Below are positions 33,311 through 40,980 of a stretch of DNA of 64,000 bases, in pieces. Location: NCBI RefSeq assembly GCF_052072235.1, contig NZ_CM125436.1, forward strand, positions 4,148,001 through 4,212,000. The letters are read 5' to 3'. A program made the translations under genes and the position numbers. The notes under the pieces were generated by a model, which saw nothing but the letters and a program-made list of their open reading frames with translations, was not told the DNA's origin and searched no databases. Position 1 is the first letter of the stretch. Each line of letters opens with the position of its first letter. Source of the DNA: Brevibacillus_D fluminis_A (GTDB lineage Bacteria > Bacillota > Bacilli > Brevibacillales > Brevibacillaceae).

Positions 33311-34657
33311 CTATTTTTTTGCCAAAGGGATGCGAATCGTAACGGTCGTCCCCGCCTCAAGCTTGCTTTCGATGTGGATCGCGCCGCCATGTGCCTCCAC
33401 GATTCCTTTTACGATTGATAAACCCAGGCCGGAGCCGCTCCCCGTCCCCCGCTGCCGCGCACGGTCTGCGCGAAAAAAGCGCTCAAACACAAACGGCAGA
33501 TCATCCGGGTGAATCCCTGTGCCATTGTCTGCTACCTGCAGCACAAGCTGGTTTTCGCTCTTTGCAAGCGATACAATCACTTCTCCCCCAGCACCCGTGT
33601 GCCGCAGCGCATTTGCCAGCAGATTGGTCAGCACCTGTCCGATTTTTTGCAGATTCCCTACGATCCAAACCGGTTCAGGAGCGATGTCGAGCAAAAGGCG
33701 CACCTGCGCTTTGGCGAATGAAGCGCTCATGGAGCCTGCGAGCATGTTGACGGCCTGTCCCGCTTCCAGCTCCTCCATCTCCATGCCGGCTGTTCCCAGC
33801 TCCGCTTGAATCGCCTGATCCAGATCGTGAATGATTTGGCTTAACCGCAGCACCTCCGATCGCGTCGATTCGAGATGAGCGGGCGTAGCGGGCCAAATCC
33901 CGTCGATCATGCCTTCCACCTGGGCCAAAATCGTATTGAGCGGCGTTCGCAGCTCATGGGCGATATCGGAGGTGAGCTGTTTGCGCAATCGCTCCTGCGT
34001 TTCCAATGTCGCCACCAGTTGATTGAACGAATGAACCAGCTCCGACAGCTCATCAGACCCATTCGGGACTGGCACGCGCACGCGCAAATCGCCGCTCGCC
34101 GCCGCAAGCGAAGCGGTTCGGATGCGTTCCACCGGCTTGACGATCTTGCGCGCCGCCATAATGCCAATCACCCCGACGAGCAGCGAGACGAAAAGCGTCG
34201 TCCACACAAGTGCTGACGTGTGCGCAGAACGGAAATGCCCCGCCAGCTCCTCTGTCTCCGCCTGCTCATTATGCTGGATGCTGACATAGCCGACCTTCCT
34301 TCCCCCGCTTTCCACAGGCAAAAGCGAATGCGGGTCAAAGCTATGCTTCACCCCGTCGTCACGCTCGTGAAAATCGCCTAAAAAACGCTGGTCTTGGTCA
34401 TACAGTTGAATATGCAGATCGAGCACGTCTGCCATTTGCTGCAGCAGCGCAAAGCTCTGTTTCTCCCATCCCTGCTCTTGCGCATGGCTCGCGGCAAGCA
34501 GGCGAACGATTTCCTGATTGTGCTTTCGGCTGACATCGTGCAAGTACGCCGAAAAGTTATCATCCATCTCTTTAATGGAAAGAAGGGTAGAAAGCATGAT
34601 TCCACCCAGGCTGACCGCAAGCAGGATCAGCGCCAGCTTAAACCAGATTTTTCGCAT
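33311..34657 (-). CDS. Membrane sensor histidine kinase, no partner regulator adjacent
   Basis: I start this 448-residue kinase at MRKIWFKLALILLAV, with TTGGAG upstream. Helices at about 5-27 and 150-170 flank an extracytoplasmic sensor of about 120 residues (from KEMDDNFSAYLHDVSR). A HAMP domain (KIVKPVERIRTASLAAASGDL), HisKA with the phosphoacceptor histidine in SDIAHELRTPLNTILAQ, N box LANALRHTGAGG, F box PFVFERFFRAD and G boxes GSGLGLSIVKG follow. The layout is BaeS-like. A response regulator normally precedes such a kinase, but the gene upstream is HPPD and I find no regulator fragment between them, so it is an orphan here. Confidence 0.92.
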   Translation of the reverse strand: MRKIWFKLALILLAVSLGGIMLSTLLSIKEMDDNFSAYLHDVSRKHNQEIVRLLAASHAQEQGWEKQSFALLQQMADVLDLHIQLYDQDQRFLGDFHERDDGVKHSFDPHSLLPVESGGRKVGYVSIQHNEQAETEELAGHFRSAHTSALVWTTLFVSLLVGVIGIMAARKIVKPVERIRTASLAAASGDLRVRVPVPNGSDELSELVHSFNQLVATLETQERLRKQLTSDIAHELRTPLNTILAQVEGMIDGIWPATPAHLESTRSEVLRLSQIIHDLDQAIQAELGTAGMEMEELEAGQAVNMLAGSMSASFAKAQVRLLLDIAPEPVWIVGNLQKIGQVLTNLLANALRHTGAGGEVIVSLAKSENQLVLQVADNGTGIHPDDLPFVFERFFRADRARQRGTGSGSGLGLSIVKGIVEAHGGAIHIESKLEAGTTVTIRIPLAKK

Positions 34658-34806
34658 CGCGTAAGCTCCAATCCCTCTCTTTTGCCACAGCCGCTTGGCG
34701 GCACTTTTTTCTATGATAGCAAAGAAGCGGCTCTCCCGCTCTGAATTCCGTTTGAAACCCTGGCCGCGCCAAGCTGTTTGACGGAGGCGCGGTTGCATCT
34801 GCACGA

Positions 34807-34833
34807 GAAAGCCGCCTCCTTAAAAGAGACGGC
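34807..34833 (-). terminator. Probable terminator after HPPD
   Basis: GCCGTCTC and GAGGCGGC form an 8-bp stem with one G-U pair and a seven-base loop, followed by TTTCTC. It lies 15 bases beyond the HPPD stop and would separate it from the kinase gene. Confidence 0.6.
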
Positions 34834-34847
34834 CGCTGCTTTACTCC

Positions 34848-35936
34848 CTATAGATTGCCACGCAGCGCTTGTTCGCGCTCCAGCGATTCAAACAATGCCT
34901 TGAAGTTTCCGTTGCCAAACCCGCGCGCGCCTTTTCGCTGAATGATTTCCACGAAAAGCGTAGGGCGATCAACAATCGGTTTGCTGAACAGCTGCAGCAG
35001 GTAGCCTTCATCGTCCCGGTCGACCAGGACGCGAAGCTTGCGCAACGTTTCAATATCCTCATCGATATCGCCGACCCGCTCTTTCAAATCTTCGTAATAC
35101 GTATCCGGCACATGCAGGAAATCAACGCCGTTTTCGCGCAGCTTGGTGACGGTCGTCACGATGTCATTGGTGAGCAGCGCAATGTGCTGAACCCCTGGCC
35201 CTTGGTAAAAATCAAGGAACTCCTGGATTTGCGATTTGCGGCGGCCTTCTGCCGGCTCGTTGATCGGGAATTTGATCCGTCCGGTTCCGCATTGCATCAC
35301 TTTGGACATCAGCGCGGAATACTCGGTCGAAATATCGTCGTCACTGAAGTTTTGGAGCGAGGTAAAGCCCATCACCTTTTCGTAGTAGGATGTCCACTCA
35401 TCCATCACTTCCACGTTGCCGACCATATGGTCAATCCCGATCAGCCCTGTCGATTCCCCTTTCACCGGCGACTCGTACGCGCGGAAGCCTGGGAGAAATA
35501 CACCTTTATAATCTTTGCGCTCGATCAAGGAGTGAATATTGTCACCGTACGTCGCGATCGATGCCTTTTTGACCGTACCGAACTCGTCGCTTATGACCGT
35601 CGGCTCCATCACCGGAATTGCCCCGCGCGAAACCGCTTCCTGGAACGCGCGCTCACAGTCCTCGACGCGCAGCGCGATATCCTTCACACCGTCACCATGC
35701 TTTTTGACGAATTCAGCGATGGGGCTGTCCGGCACCAATGAGCTGGTCAGCACGAAGCGGATATGATTTTGCTTCACGACGTACGAAACTTTGTCGCGGC
35801 TGCCCGTTTCCAGACCTTGGTAAGCATACGCCTCAAAGCCGAACGCTTTCGTGAAGTAGTGCATCGCCTGCTTTGCATTGCCTACATAAAACTCTGCATA
35901 GTCCCAATCTTGAATCGGAAAAAAATCTGTGCTCAT
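34848..35936 (-). CDS. hppD: 4-hydroxyphenylpyruvate dioxygenase
   Basis: The 362-residue enzyme converts 4-hydroxyphenylpyruvate to homogentisate in tyrosine degradation. It consists of two vicinal-oxygen-chelate domains; the three iron ligands are visible as His170 in IDHMVGNV, His251 in GVQHIALLT and Glu330 in LFVEIIQRKG, and the C-terminal helix GFGNGNFKALFES that closes the active site is intact. I start at MSTDFFPIQDWD, ten bases after GGGAGG. No homogentisate dioxygenase or maleylacetoacetate isomerase gene lies nearby, so the rest of the pathway must be elsewhere or absent. A cre-like site lies within its promoter. Confidence 0.95.
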   Translation of the reverse strand: MSTDFFPIQDWDYAEFYVGNAKQAMHYFTKAFGFEAYAYQGLETGSRDKVSYVVKQNHIRFVLTSSLVPDSPIAEFVKKHGDGVKDIALRVEDCERAFQEAVSRGAIPVMEPTVISDEFGTVKKASIATYGDNIHSLIERKDYKGVFLPGFRAYESPVKGESTGLIGIDHMVGNVEVMDEWTSYYEKVMGFTSLQNFSDDDISTEYSALMSKVMQCGTGRIKFPINEPAEGRRKSQIQEFLDFYQGPGVQHIALLTNDIVTTVTKLRENGVDFLHVPDTYYEDLKERVGDIDEDIETLRKLRVLVDRDDEGYLLQLFSKPIVDRPTLFVEIIQRKGARGFGNGNFKALFESLEREQALRGNL

Positions 35937-35983
35937 GCCGATTTTGCCTCCCAATTTGGAAAATTCATGCTCATTACCATGAG

Positions 35984-36011
35984 ATTACAATGGAAACGCT
36001 TACCCTCGCAA
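35984..36011 (-). promoter_or_regulatory. Promoter of HPPD
   Basis: TTGCGA and TGTAAT are 16 bases apart on the minus strand, 48 bases upstream of the HPPD start. The spacer is exactly filled by a cre-like sequence. Confidence 0.55.
35991..36004. promoter_or_regulatory. CcpA cre-like operator in the HPPD promoter
   Basis: TGGAAACGCTTACC matches the cre consensus TGWAANCGNTNWCA at all but two defined positions. Located between -35 and -10, binding there would block RNA polymerase, giving repression of tyrosine degradation when glucose is present. Confidence 0.5.
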
Positions 36012-36221
36012 GAACACCGACTAACGCTTAAAAACAGTGACGCTTTTATCCTTCAACTGGGTAAAATCCCGCATGATGCATGTTTCACGTTCCCCAAAAT
36101 AGCGTACGGCGCGGCGCTCATGATGGTGTCTGTATACTTTTCCATTTGAGGTAAAGACTAGTGTTCAGGAATACCCTGTTTCATTTCAACACGACATGAG
36201 AAGCCGAGGAGGTTTACCCAC

Positions 36222-36668
36222 ATGTATAACCATTATCAGTCACCTGGCTTGACCAACGAGATACAGCGTCTGATCACACAGCTGCAGCAAAACGAGCGCA
36301 ATGCAGCCAACACGCTCCATGCGATCGCAAACCAGCTGCAAACACTGGCGGCTGCCGAAAACCAGTCGAATGCGATGCTCCAGCAGCTCTACAGCTTGAC
36401 GGCACAGCTCAGCTTCGAGGCATCCCGGCATAATCCGTACCAACCGATGCAGCAGCCAGGCATGCCAAGCTACGAAACGGTGCGCAGCAGCGTGAACCCA
36501 ACCGCTTATGCCAATGTCAACAATGCCAATGCGAGCTATGCTTCAAGCACCCCGCAGGCCGGTAACACCGCCGCAATCAGTCATTCCCTCTTGCAAAACC
36601 AGGCGACGTCTTCCAGCAATGCGGCTGCACCGGATAGCGTCCTGAATCAATCCTTTACCCAAAACTAA
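36222..36668 (+). CDS. Unrecognised 148-residue Asn/Gln/Ser/Ala-rich protein
   Basis: The gene has an excellent GAGGAGG nine bases before its ATG and ends at a strong terminator. Residues 10-70 are a glutamine-rich helix with heptad character (LTNEIQRLITQLQQNERNAA), then a disordered tail rich in N, S, A, T and Q with no cysteines, no signal peptide and no membrane segment. Composition and coiled coil fit a structural or spore-associated protein, and I do not recognise a family. It stands alone between the divergent HPPD gene and a methyltransferase gene. Confidence 0.75.
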   Translation: MYNHYQSPGLTNEIQRLITQLQQNERNAANTLHAIANQLQTLAAAENQSNAMLQQLYSLTAQLSFEASRHNPYQPMQQPGMPSYETVRSSVNPTAYANVNNANASYASSTPQAGNTAAISHSLLQNQATSSSNAAAPDSVLNQSFTQN

Positions 36669-36714
36669 AAAGAAGGCAATTGCGGCTGTACAGCCAAGTC
36701 GCGGGCTATTCGCA

Positions 36715-36741
36715 AACACCGTCCCTCAGGCGGTGTTTTTT
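36715..36741 (+). terminator. Terminator after the Asn/Gln-rich protein gene
   Basis: ACACCG and CGGTGT pair around a nine-base loop, followed by TTTTT. A separate perfect palindrome GGCTGTACAGCC lies 20 bases upstream at 36684-36695. Confidence 0.85.
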
Positions 36742-36789
36742 CCTGTAAAATGGAAGGGATGCAATCGAAAAAGGAGCGTAGAGGAGAAC

Positions 36790-37476
36790 ATGGCACATTC
36801 AGAGTGGATCACACAAGCGGCAGATGAATGGAACAAACGGGCGGCCAGCTGGCATGCGGAAAGTGCTGGCCGCTGGGAAAAGGGCAGCCGGAAAAAGATT
36901 TTGCCGCTCCTGACTACGTACGTCAAGCAAGAGGATGGTCCGTTGCTTGATGCAGGCTGCGGGGATGGTTACGCGAGTTGGAAGCTCGCTCTCCAAGGCT
37001 ACACCGTGGAGGGCGTGGACCTTTCGACCGAAATGATTGAATGGGCGCAAAAACGCGTGGCAGACGGAGCCAAGCTGCATTTCCAGCAAGGGGACATTTC
37101 CTCGCTTCCGTTCGCGGACGAAACGTTTGCCGGTATTTTCTCGATCAATGTAGTTGAATTTACTCCATTCCCACTTAAAACATTGCGTGAATTCCATCGC
37201 TTGCTCCGTCGAAATGGACACCTGCTGCTTGGCATTTTGGGTCCGACTGCGGGCCCGCGCGCTTTCAGCTACCGCCGCCTGTACGACGAATCCATTATTC
37301 AGAACACCATGATGCCGTGGGAAGCCAAGCAACTGGCGGAAGAAAACGGTTTTACAACCGTAGAAATGATTCCTGTATACAAAGAGGCAATTTCCCCGGA
37401 AATGGCCGCGTCTCTCCCGGCCGATTTGCAGCAGGCGGTAAGCTTTATGACGCTGTTTGTACTGAGGAAGGCTTAG
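36790..37476 (+). CDS. Class I SAM-dependent methyltransferase
   Basis: The 228-residue protein starts at MAHSEWITQAADEWNK, six bases after GAGGAG. Motif I of the Rossmann methyltransferase fold is LLDAGCGDGYASWKLA (about residue 60), the acidic motif after strand 2 is VEGVDLSTEMIEWA, and motif QGDISSLPFADETFAGIF precedes the catalytic region. This is the Methyltransf_11 (UbiE/SmtA-like) group. The substrate is not indicated by sequence or neighbours; small-molecule or quinone methylation are possible. Confidence 0.88.
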   Translation: MAHSEWITQAADEWNKRAASWHAESAGRWEKGSRKKILPLLTTYVKQEDGPLLDAGCGDGYASWKLALQGYTVEGVDLSTEMIEWAQKRVADGAKLHFQQGDISSLPFADETFAGIFSINVVEFTPFPLKTLREFHRLLRRNGHLLLGILGPTAGPRAFSYRRLYDESIIQNTMMPWEAKQLAEENGFTTVEMIPVYKEAISPEMAASLPADLQQAVSFMTLFVLRKA

Positions 37477-37500
37477 CAACTAGCCCCTTTCCTGTGCAAA

Positions 37501-37537
37501 AGCCCCCTCCGCACGCGATGAGTGGGAAGGGGGCTTT
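37501..37537 (+). terminator. Terminator after the methyltransferase gene
   Basis: AGCCCCCT and AGGGGGCT form a strong stem with a 19-base loop and a weak TTTCGTCT tail. It lies 25 bases past the stop. Confidence 0.65.
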
Positions 37538-37577
37538 CGTCTCGGATTGGTTACACGCTCCGTGCTGCAGCAAACAG

Positions 37578-37610
37578 CAGGGCTCCGCCAACCATGCTGG
37601 CAGAGCCCTG
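37578..37610 (-). terminator. Strong hairpin after the soluble chemoreceptor gene
   Basis: CAGGGCTC pairs with GAGCCCTG and an inner TGCCA/TGGC helix extends it. The minus-strand tail CTGTTTGC is poor in T, so it may be a terminator or an RNA-stabilising 3-prime hairpin. Confidence 0.5.
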
Positions 37611-37641
37611 TTTGCATGCAATGATTTGTCCGATTGATATG

Positions 37642-38595
37642 CTATGATTGCAAAAGCTTTTTGAATCCTTTATGCGTCGCTTCGAGGTCCTGTTTGACAA
37701 CGTGCGCCTCACGCTCAAATGCCAGGACGCCATCATGCATTTGCGCCAACACTTCGTTTGCTTGCCTGGATTGTGCAGCCAAGCTGTTGGACAAGTTGCG
37801 CTGCTGCTGGATCGCTTCCACGACCTGCTGCATTTCCACGGAAACTTCCTGGAAAGAACCCGCGATCGCTTCCATTTTTCCTGCGGCATCCTGGCTGGCA
37901 GACAAGCCTTCATGAATCGCTTTGGTGCTCTTTTCGCTGTTTGCCAACGCTTCTTTTGTTTCTTCCTGGATTTTCTCGATCAGCGCAGCGATGTTTTTGG
38001 TTGAATTCGCCGTCATTTCAGCCAATTTACGCACTTCATCCGCTACTACTGCGAATCCTCTGCCCTGTTCGCCGGCACGCGCCGCTTCGATTGCGGCGTT
38101 CAACGCCAACAGGTTGGTTTGGTTCGCAATGTCGCTGATCACCTGCACGATGCTGGTGATTTCAGACGAGCGCTCTTCCAGGCGGCTCATGGAAACAGCG
38201 GTATTCGCCGATTCGCGTTCCAGCAAGGATACGACGTTCACGACGTTTTCCAGCGATTTTTTGCCGTCGAGCAGCCGGCTTGCCGATTGCTTGGAGATTT
38301 GATCCAAACGTTCGCCATGGCCCTGCAGCTTTTCCGTGACATCATCCGATTTCTGGCCCAAGCCTTGAATCGTGTCCACGACGTTTTTCAACTTGCCGGC
38401 AAGCTTCGCCAGTTCTCCATGCTTGTTGTCGACAACGCCCTGCTGCGAAATCACATGTCCCAATTTTTCGTACAATGCTGCAAGCTCATGCTCTAACGCT
38501 TGCTTTGTCGCTGCGGTTTCCTGCTGTGCGACAGCAGGCGTATCCATAACAGCTGCATGAGATGCTTCTTGGTTCCCCTTCTTCTTCCAGAACAT
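37642..38595 (-). CDS. Cytoplasmic methyl-accepting chemotaxis protein (YfmS-like)
   Basis: The 317-residue protein has no membrane segment or recognised sensor domain. Residues 25-95 form a helical region and the rest is a chemoreceptor signalling domain with tip ANQTNLLALNAAIEAARAGEQ and FAVVADEVRKLAEMT. B. subtilis YfmS is a soluble receptor of similar length. The ATG lies twelve bases after the gene for a membrane protein with a cytoplasmic coiled coil, so the two are probably cotranslated; the membrane protein may tether or feed signals to this receptor. Confidence 0.9.
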   Translation of the reverse strand: MFWKKKGNQEASHAAVMDTPAVAQQETAATKQALEHELAALYEKLGHVISQQGVVDNKHGELAKLAGKLKNVVDTIQGLGQKSDDVTEKLQGHGERLDQISKQSASRLLDGKKSLENVVNVVSLLERESANTAVSMSRLEERSSEITSIVQVISDIANQTNLLALNAAIEAARAGEQGRGFAVVADEVRKLAEMTANSTKNIAALIEKIQEETKEALANSEKSTKAIHEGLSASQDAAGKMEAIAGSFQEVSVEMQQVVEAIQQQRNLSNSLAAQSRQANEVLAQMHDGVLAFEREAHVVKQDLEATHKGFKKLLQS

Positions 38596-38607
38596 GTCAA
38601 TCCCCCT

Positions 38608-39369
38608 TTATTTCCCCTGCTCCTCACGATGGGTAAACAGCCGTGATTCCACAATGCCAGGATGCTGTTTCACCAGTGTCAGCAGATTTTCCAAATAATA
38701 GTAATGACCTTCCAGCATTTCCATTTCTTTGCGCTCAAATCGTTCAGCATGCAAATGCTGCTGCATTTCTAAGATGTATCGCTCCATTTTGCCATAAAAA
38801 TCGTTGGCCCTCAGCATTTGCTCCACTTCCGGATAGAACTCCCCAAGCCTTTTGATCTCACTATGTACCTTTGACGCTTCGAGAATCAGCTGATAGGCGA
38901 CCCGCTCATTGGAGACGGCCGCTGCCAGCTGGCTCTCCCGCTGCGCTTCGCGCAAAGCGGACAAATACGTGATAAAATGATAGATGGTGAGAAACAAGGG
39001 GCCGAGAAACAGAATGATCCCCGCTTTATAAACATGCTGATTGCTGATGTTGCTGATAAGCAGGAACAAATGAAACAGGATTGCTCCTAACCATACAAAG
39101 ATGATAACCTGATGACTGACCTTTCCAGTCTCCTCCTGGCGGGAAAAGATAAAGGTCAATCCCAGCAAATAAAACGCAAGCAGCGTAAAACTAGCGGAAA
39201 ACAGCGCCATTTCCATATCCTGCAGCCATGGTGCATTGGAAGGAATTTCGATAAAGAATTCGACGGCTAATACCAACAGGGAGAATAGTAGCCCAAGAAC
39301 CCAAAATCGGCCAACTTCCGAGTCGACTCGACGTCGTGAGCGATACTTTTCAGCACGTGACCTACTCAA
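38608..39369 (-). CDS. Four-helix membrane protein with long cytoplasmic helical domain, unknown
   Basis: The 253-residue protein starts at TTG with GAGGTGA eight bases upstream. Its basic N-terminus (RAEKYRSRRRVDSE) is followed by four membrane helices at about 22-42, 50-72, 85-105 and 113-133, then a charged, helical cytoplasmic region of about 115 residues (REAQRESQLAAAVSNERV onward) likely to form a coiled coil. No kinase, HAMP or methyl-accepting motif is visible. It is encoded directly upstream of a soluble chemoreceptor, suggesting they act as a split membrane receptor. I do not recognise the family. Confidence 0.78.
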   Translation of the reverse strand: MSRSRAEKYRSRRRVDSEVGRFWVLGLLFSLLVLAVEFFIEIPSNAPWLQDMEMALFSASFTLLAFYLLGLTFIFSRQEETGKVSHQVIIFVWLGAILFHLFLLISNISNQHVYKAGIILFLGPLFLTIYHFITYLSALREAQRESQLAAAVSNERVAYQLILEASKVHSEIKRLGEFYPEVEQMLRANDFYGKMERYILEMQQHLHAERFERKEMEMLEGHYYYLENLLTLVKQHPGIVESRLFTHREEQGK

Positions 39370-39462
39370 TGCCAGTTCACCTCACTCCTTTCTTTCATTC
39401 GCCATTTTTCGCCATATTCCTGTCGTTTCACAATTTAATTACATAGGGGGATTTTCGATTCC

Positions 39463-40896
39463 ATGAAAGCTTTGCCACAGCGCTTTGTCCAACGGATGGA
39501 GTCGCTTTTAGACAACCAATACGACGCCTTTCTCCATAGCTACACCCTTCCTGCCTGGCAAGGATTGCGGGTAAATCCACTAAAGCTTTCGCATGACAGC
39601 GGGCACCTGCAAGCATCCCTTCCCTTTTCGCTGACACCGGTTCCGTGGTGTCCGACCGGATTCACGTACGCGGGTGAGGAACGGCCGGGGAAGCATCCTT
39701 ATCATGCCTGCGGGCTGTACTATCTGCAAGAGCCGAGCGCCATGGCTGCAGCGGAAGCGCTGGATGTGCTCCCCGGCGACACCATTCTCGATCTGTGCGC
39801 TGCGCCGGGCGGTAAATCGACACAAATTGCCGGCATGATGCAAGGCAAAGGGCTTTTGGTCACGAATGAGATTCATCCCGCCCGCGTCAAAGCGTTAGCG
39901 GAAAACATCGAGCGGTTGGGCGTCACCAATGCGATCGTGACCAATGAAACGCCGGAGCGGCTGATGGAACGGTTTCCACTGTTTTTTGACCATATTCTTG
40001 TCGACGCGCCCTGCTCGGGCGAGGGTATGTTCCGCAAGCTGCCGGAGGCCATTGAAGATTGGTCCGAGGATAAGGTCGCCGAATGCGGCCGCATGCAGCA
40101 GGACATTCTCGAAGCGGCCGCGCACATGCTGAAGCCAGGTGGTGTGCTGGTTTACTCCACCTGTACCTTTGCGCCGTTGGAAAATGAGCAATCGATCGCA
40201 AGCTTTCTTCTGCGTCATCCTGAATTTGCTATCGAATCGATCAACCATCATGCGCTCTTCTCGCCTGGGGAAGCGGATTGGGCAGCGCCACCACTGCCTG
40301 CTTTGCGCCAGACAGCCCGGCTGTGGCCACATCGGCTGCATGGGGAAGGACATTACATCGCGAGGATCAGAAAGCAGTCACAAGAAGGCATCCAGGGTAT
40401 AGACGGGGATGCCCCTGTACAGGTTGCAGCGAAAAAGCAAAAAAAACCAGCCAAACCTGCTGCCGGCCTGGCAGAAGCGATTGGCCTCTGGAACGAGTTT
40501 GCACGCGAAGCGCTGCCGGGGCTGTCTCTGGCTTCAACCGATCCTTCCGCCTACATTCTGTTTGGCGAGCAGCTGTACATGCTTCCGCAAGGCTTCATCG
40601 ACCTTTCCGGAATCAAAGTCGCGCGTGCCGGCTGGCATCTGGGCACCGTGAAAAAAGGCCGTTTTGAGCCGTCGCATGCGCTGGCGCTCGGCTGCCGCCC
40701 TGCCGATGCAGCGCGGACCGCCGATTTTGCAGCGTCTGATGCCGATGTTTTGCGTTACCTGAAGGGTGAGTCCTTGACTCGCTCCGGCCAAAACGGATGG
40801 ACGATCGTCACCGTGGACGGATTTGCCCTGGGCTGGGGCAAGCAGGTGGACGAACAGCTGAAAAATCATTATCCAAAAGGGCTGCGCTGGCTATAG
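39463..40896 (+). CDS. rsmF: RsmF-like rRNA (cytosine-5) methyltransferase, RsmB/NOP family
   Basis: This 477-residue enzyme has the NOP2/Sun methyltransferase core: SAM motif ILDLCAAPGGKSTQIA, then DHILVDAPCSGEGMFRKLP with the release cysteine in P-C-S-G, and the catalytic cysteine in VYSTCTFAPLENEQ. The G-E-G-M-F-R variant and the C-terminal extension of about 190 residues after a lysine-rich linker identify the YebU/RsmF branch, whose C-terminal part includes a PUA-like domain. It probably methylates 16S rRNA; whether the site equals C1407 as in E. coli RsmF is not shown. It starts at ATG with AGGGGG upstream. Confidence 0.9.
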   Translation: MKALPQRFVQRMESLLDNQYDAFLHSYTLPAWQGLRVNPLKLSHDSGHLQASLPFSLTPVPWCPTGFTYAGEERPGKHPYHACGLYYLQEPSAMAAAEALDVLPGDTILDLCAAPGGKSTQIAGMMQGKGLLVTNEIHPARVKALAENIERLGVTNAIVTNETPERLMERFPLFFDHILVDAPCSGEGMFRKLPEAIEDWSEDKVAECGRMQQDILEAAAHMLKPGGVLVYSTCTFAPLENEQSIASFLLRHPEFAIESINHHALFSPGEADWAAPPLPALRQTARLWPHRLHGEGHYIARIRKQSQEGIQGIDGDAPVQVAAKKQKKPAKPAAGLAEAIGLWNEFAREALPGLSLASTDPSAYILFGEQLYMLPQGFIDLSGIKVARAGWHLGTVKKGRFEPSHALALGCRPADAARTADFAASDADVLRYLKGESLTRSGQNGWTIVTVDGFALGWGKQVDEQLKNHYPKGLRWL

Positions 40897-40920
40897 CGCC
40901 CTTTTCAAAGGAAAAACAAC

Positions 40921-40967
40921 AAAGAGCGGTCCCACCAGTGTTCTCTGGTAGGCCGCTCTTTCTTTTC
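40921..40967. terminator. Bidirectional terminator between rsmF and the BTAD regulator
   Basis: AAAGAGCGG pairs with CCGCTCTTT, with an inner CCAG/CTGG helix, followed by TCTTTTC. The leftward regulator gene and the rightward rsmF converge on it. Confidence 0.85.
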
Positions 40968-40980
40968 ATCACACGCCAGA

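Noticed and set aside
34658..34804. 49-codon N-terminal extension of the sensor kinase
   Set aside because: Arg/Ser-rich, without membrane character, no ribosome binding site; the kinase starts normally with MRKIWFKLALI at 34657.
16337..38140. Repeated DNA shared by the three chemoreceptor genes
   Set aside because: The similarity is limited to the universally conserved signalling tip of chemoreceptors and does not indicate a recent duplication.
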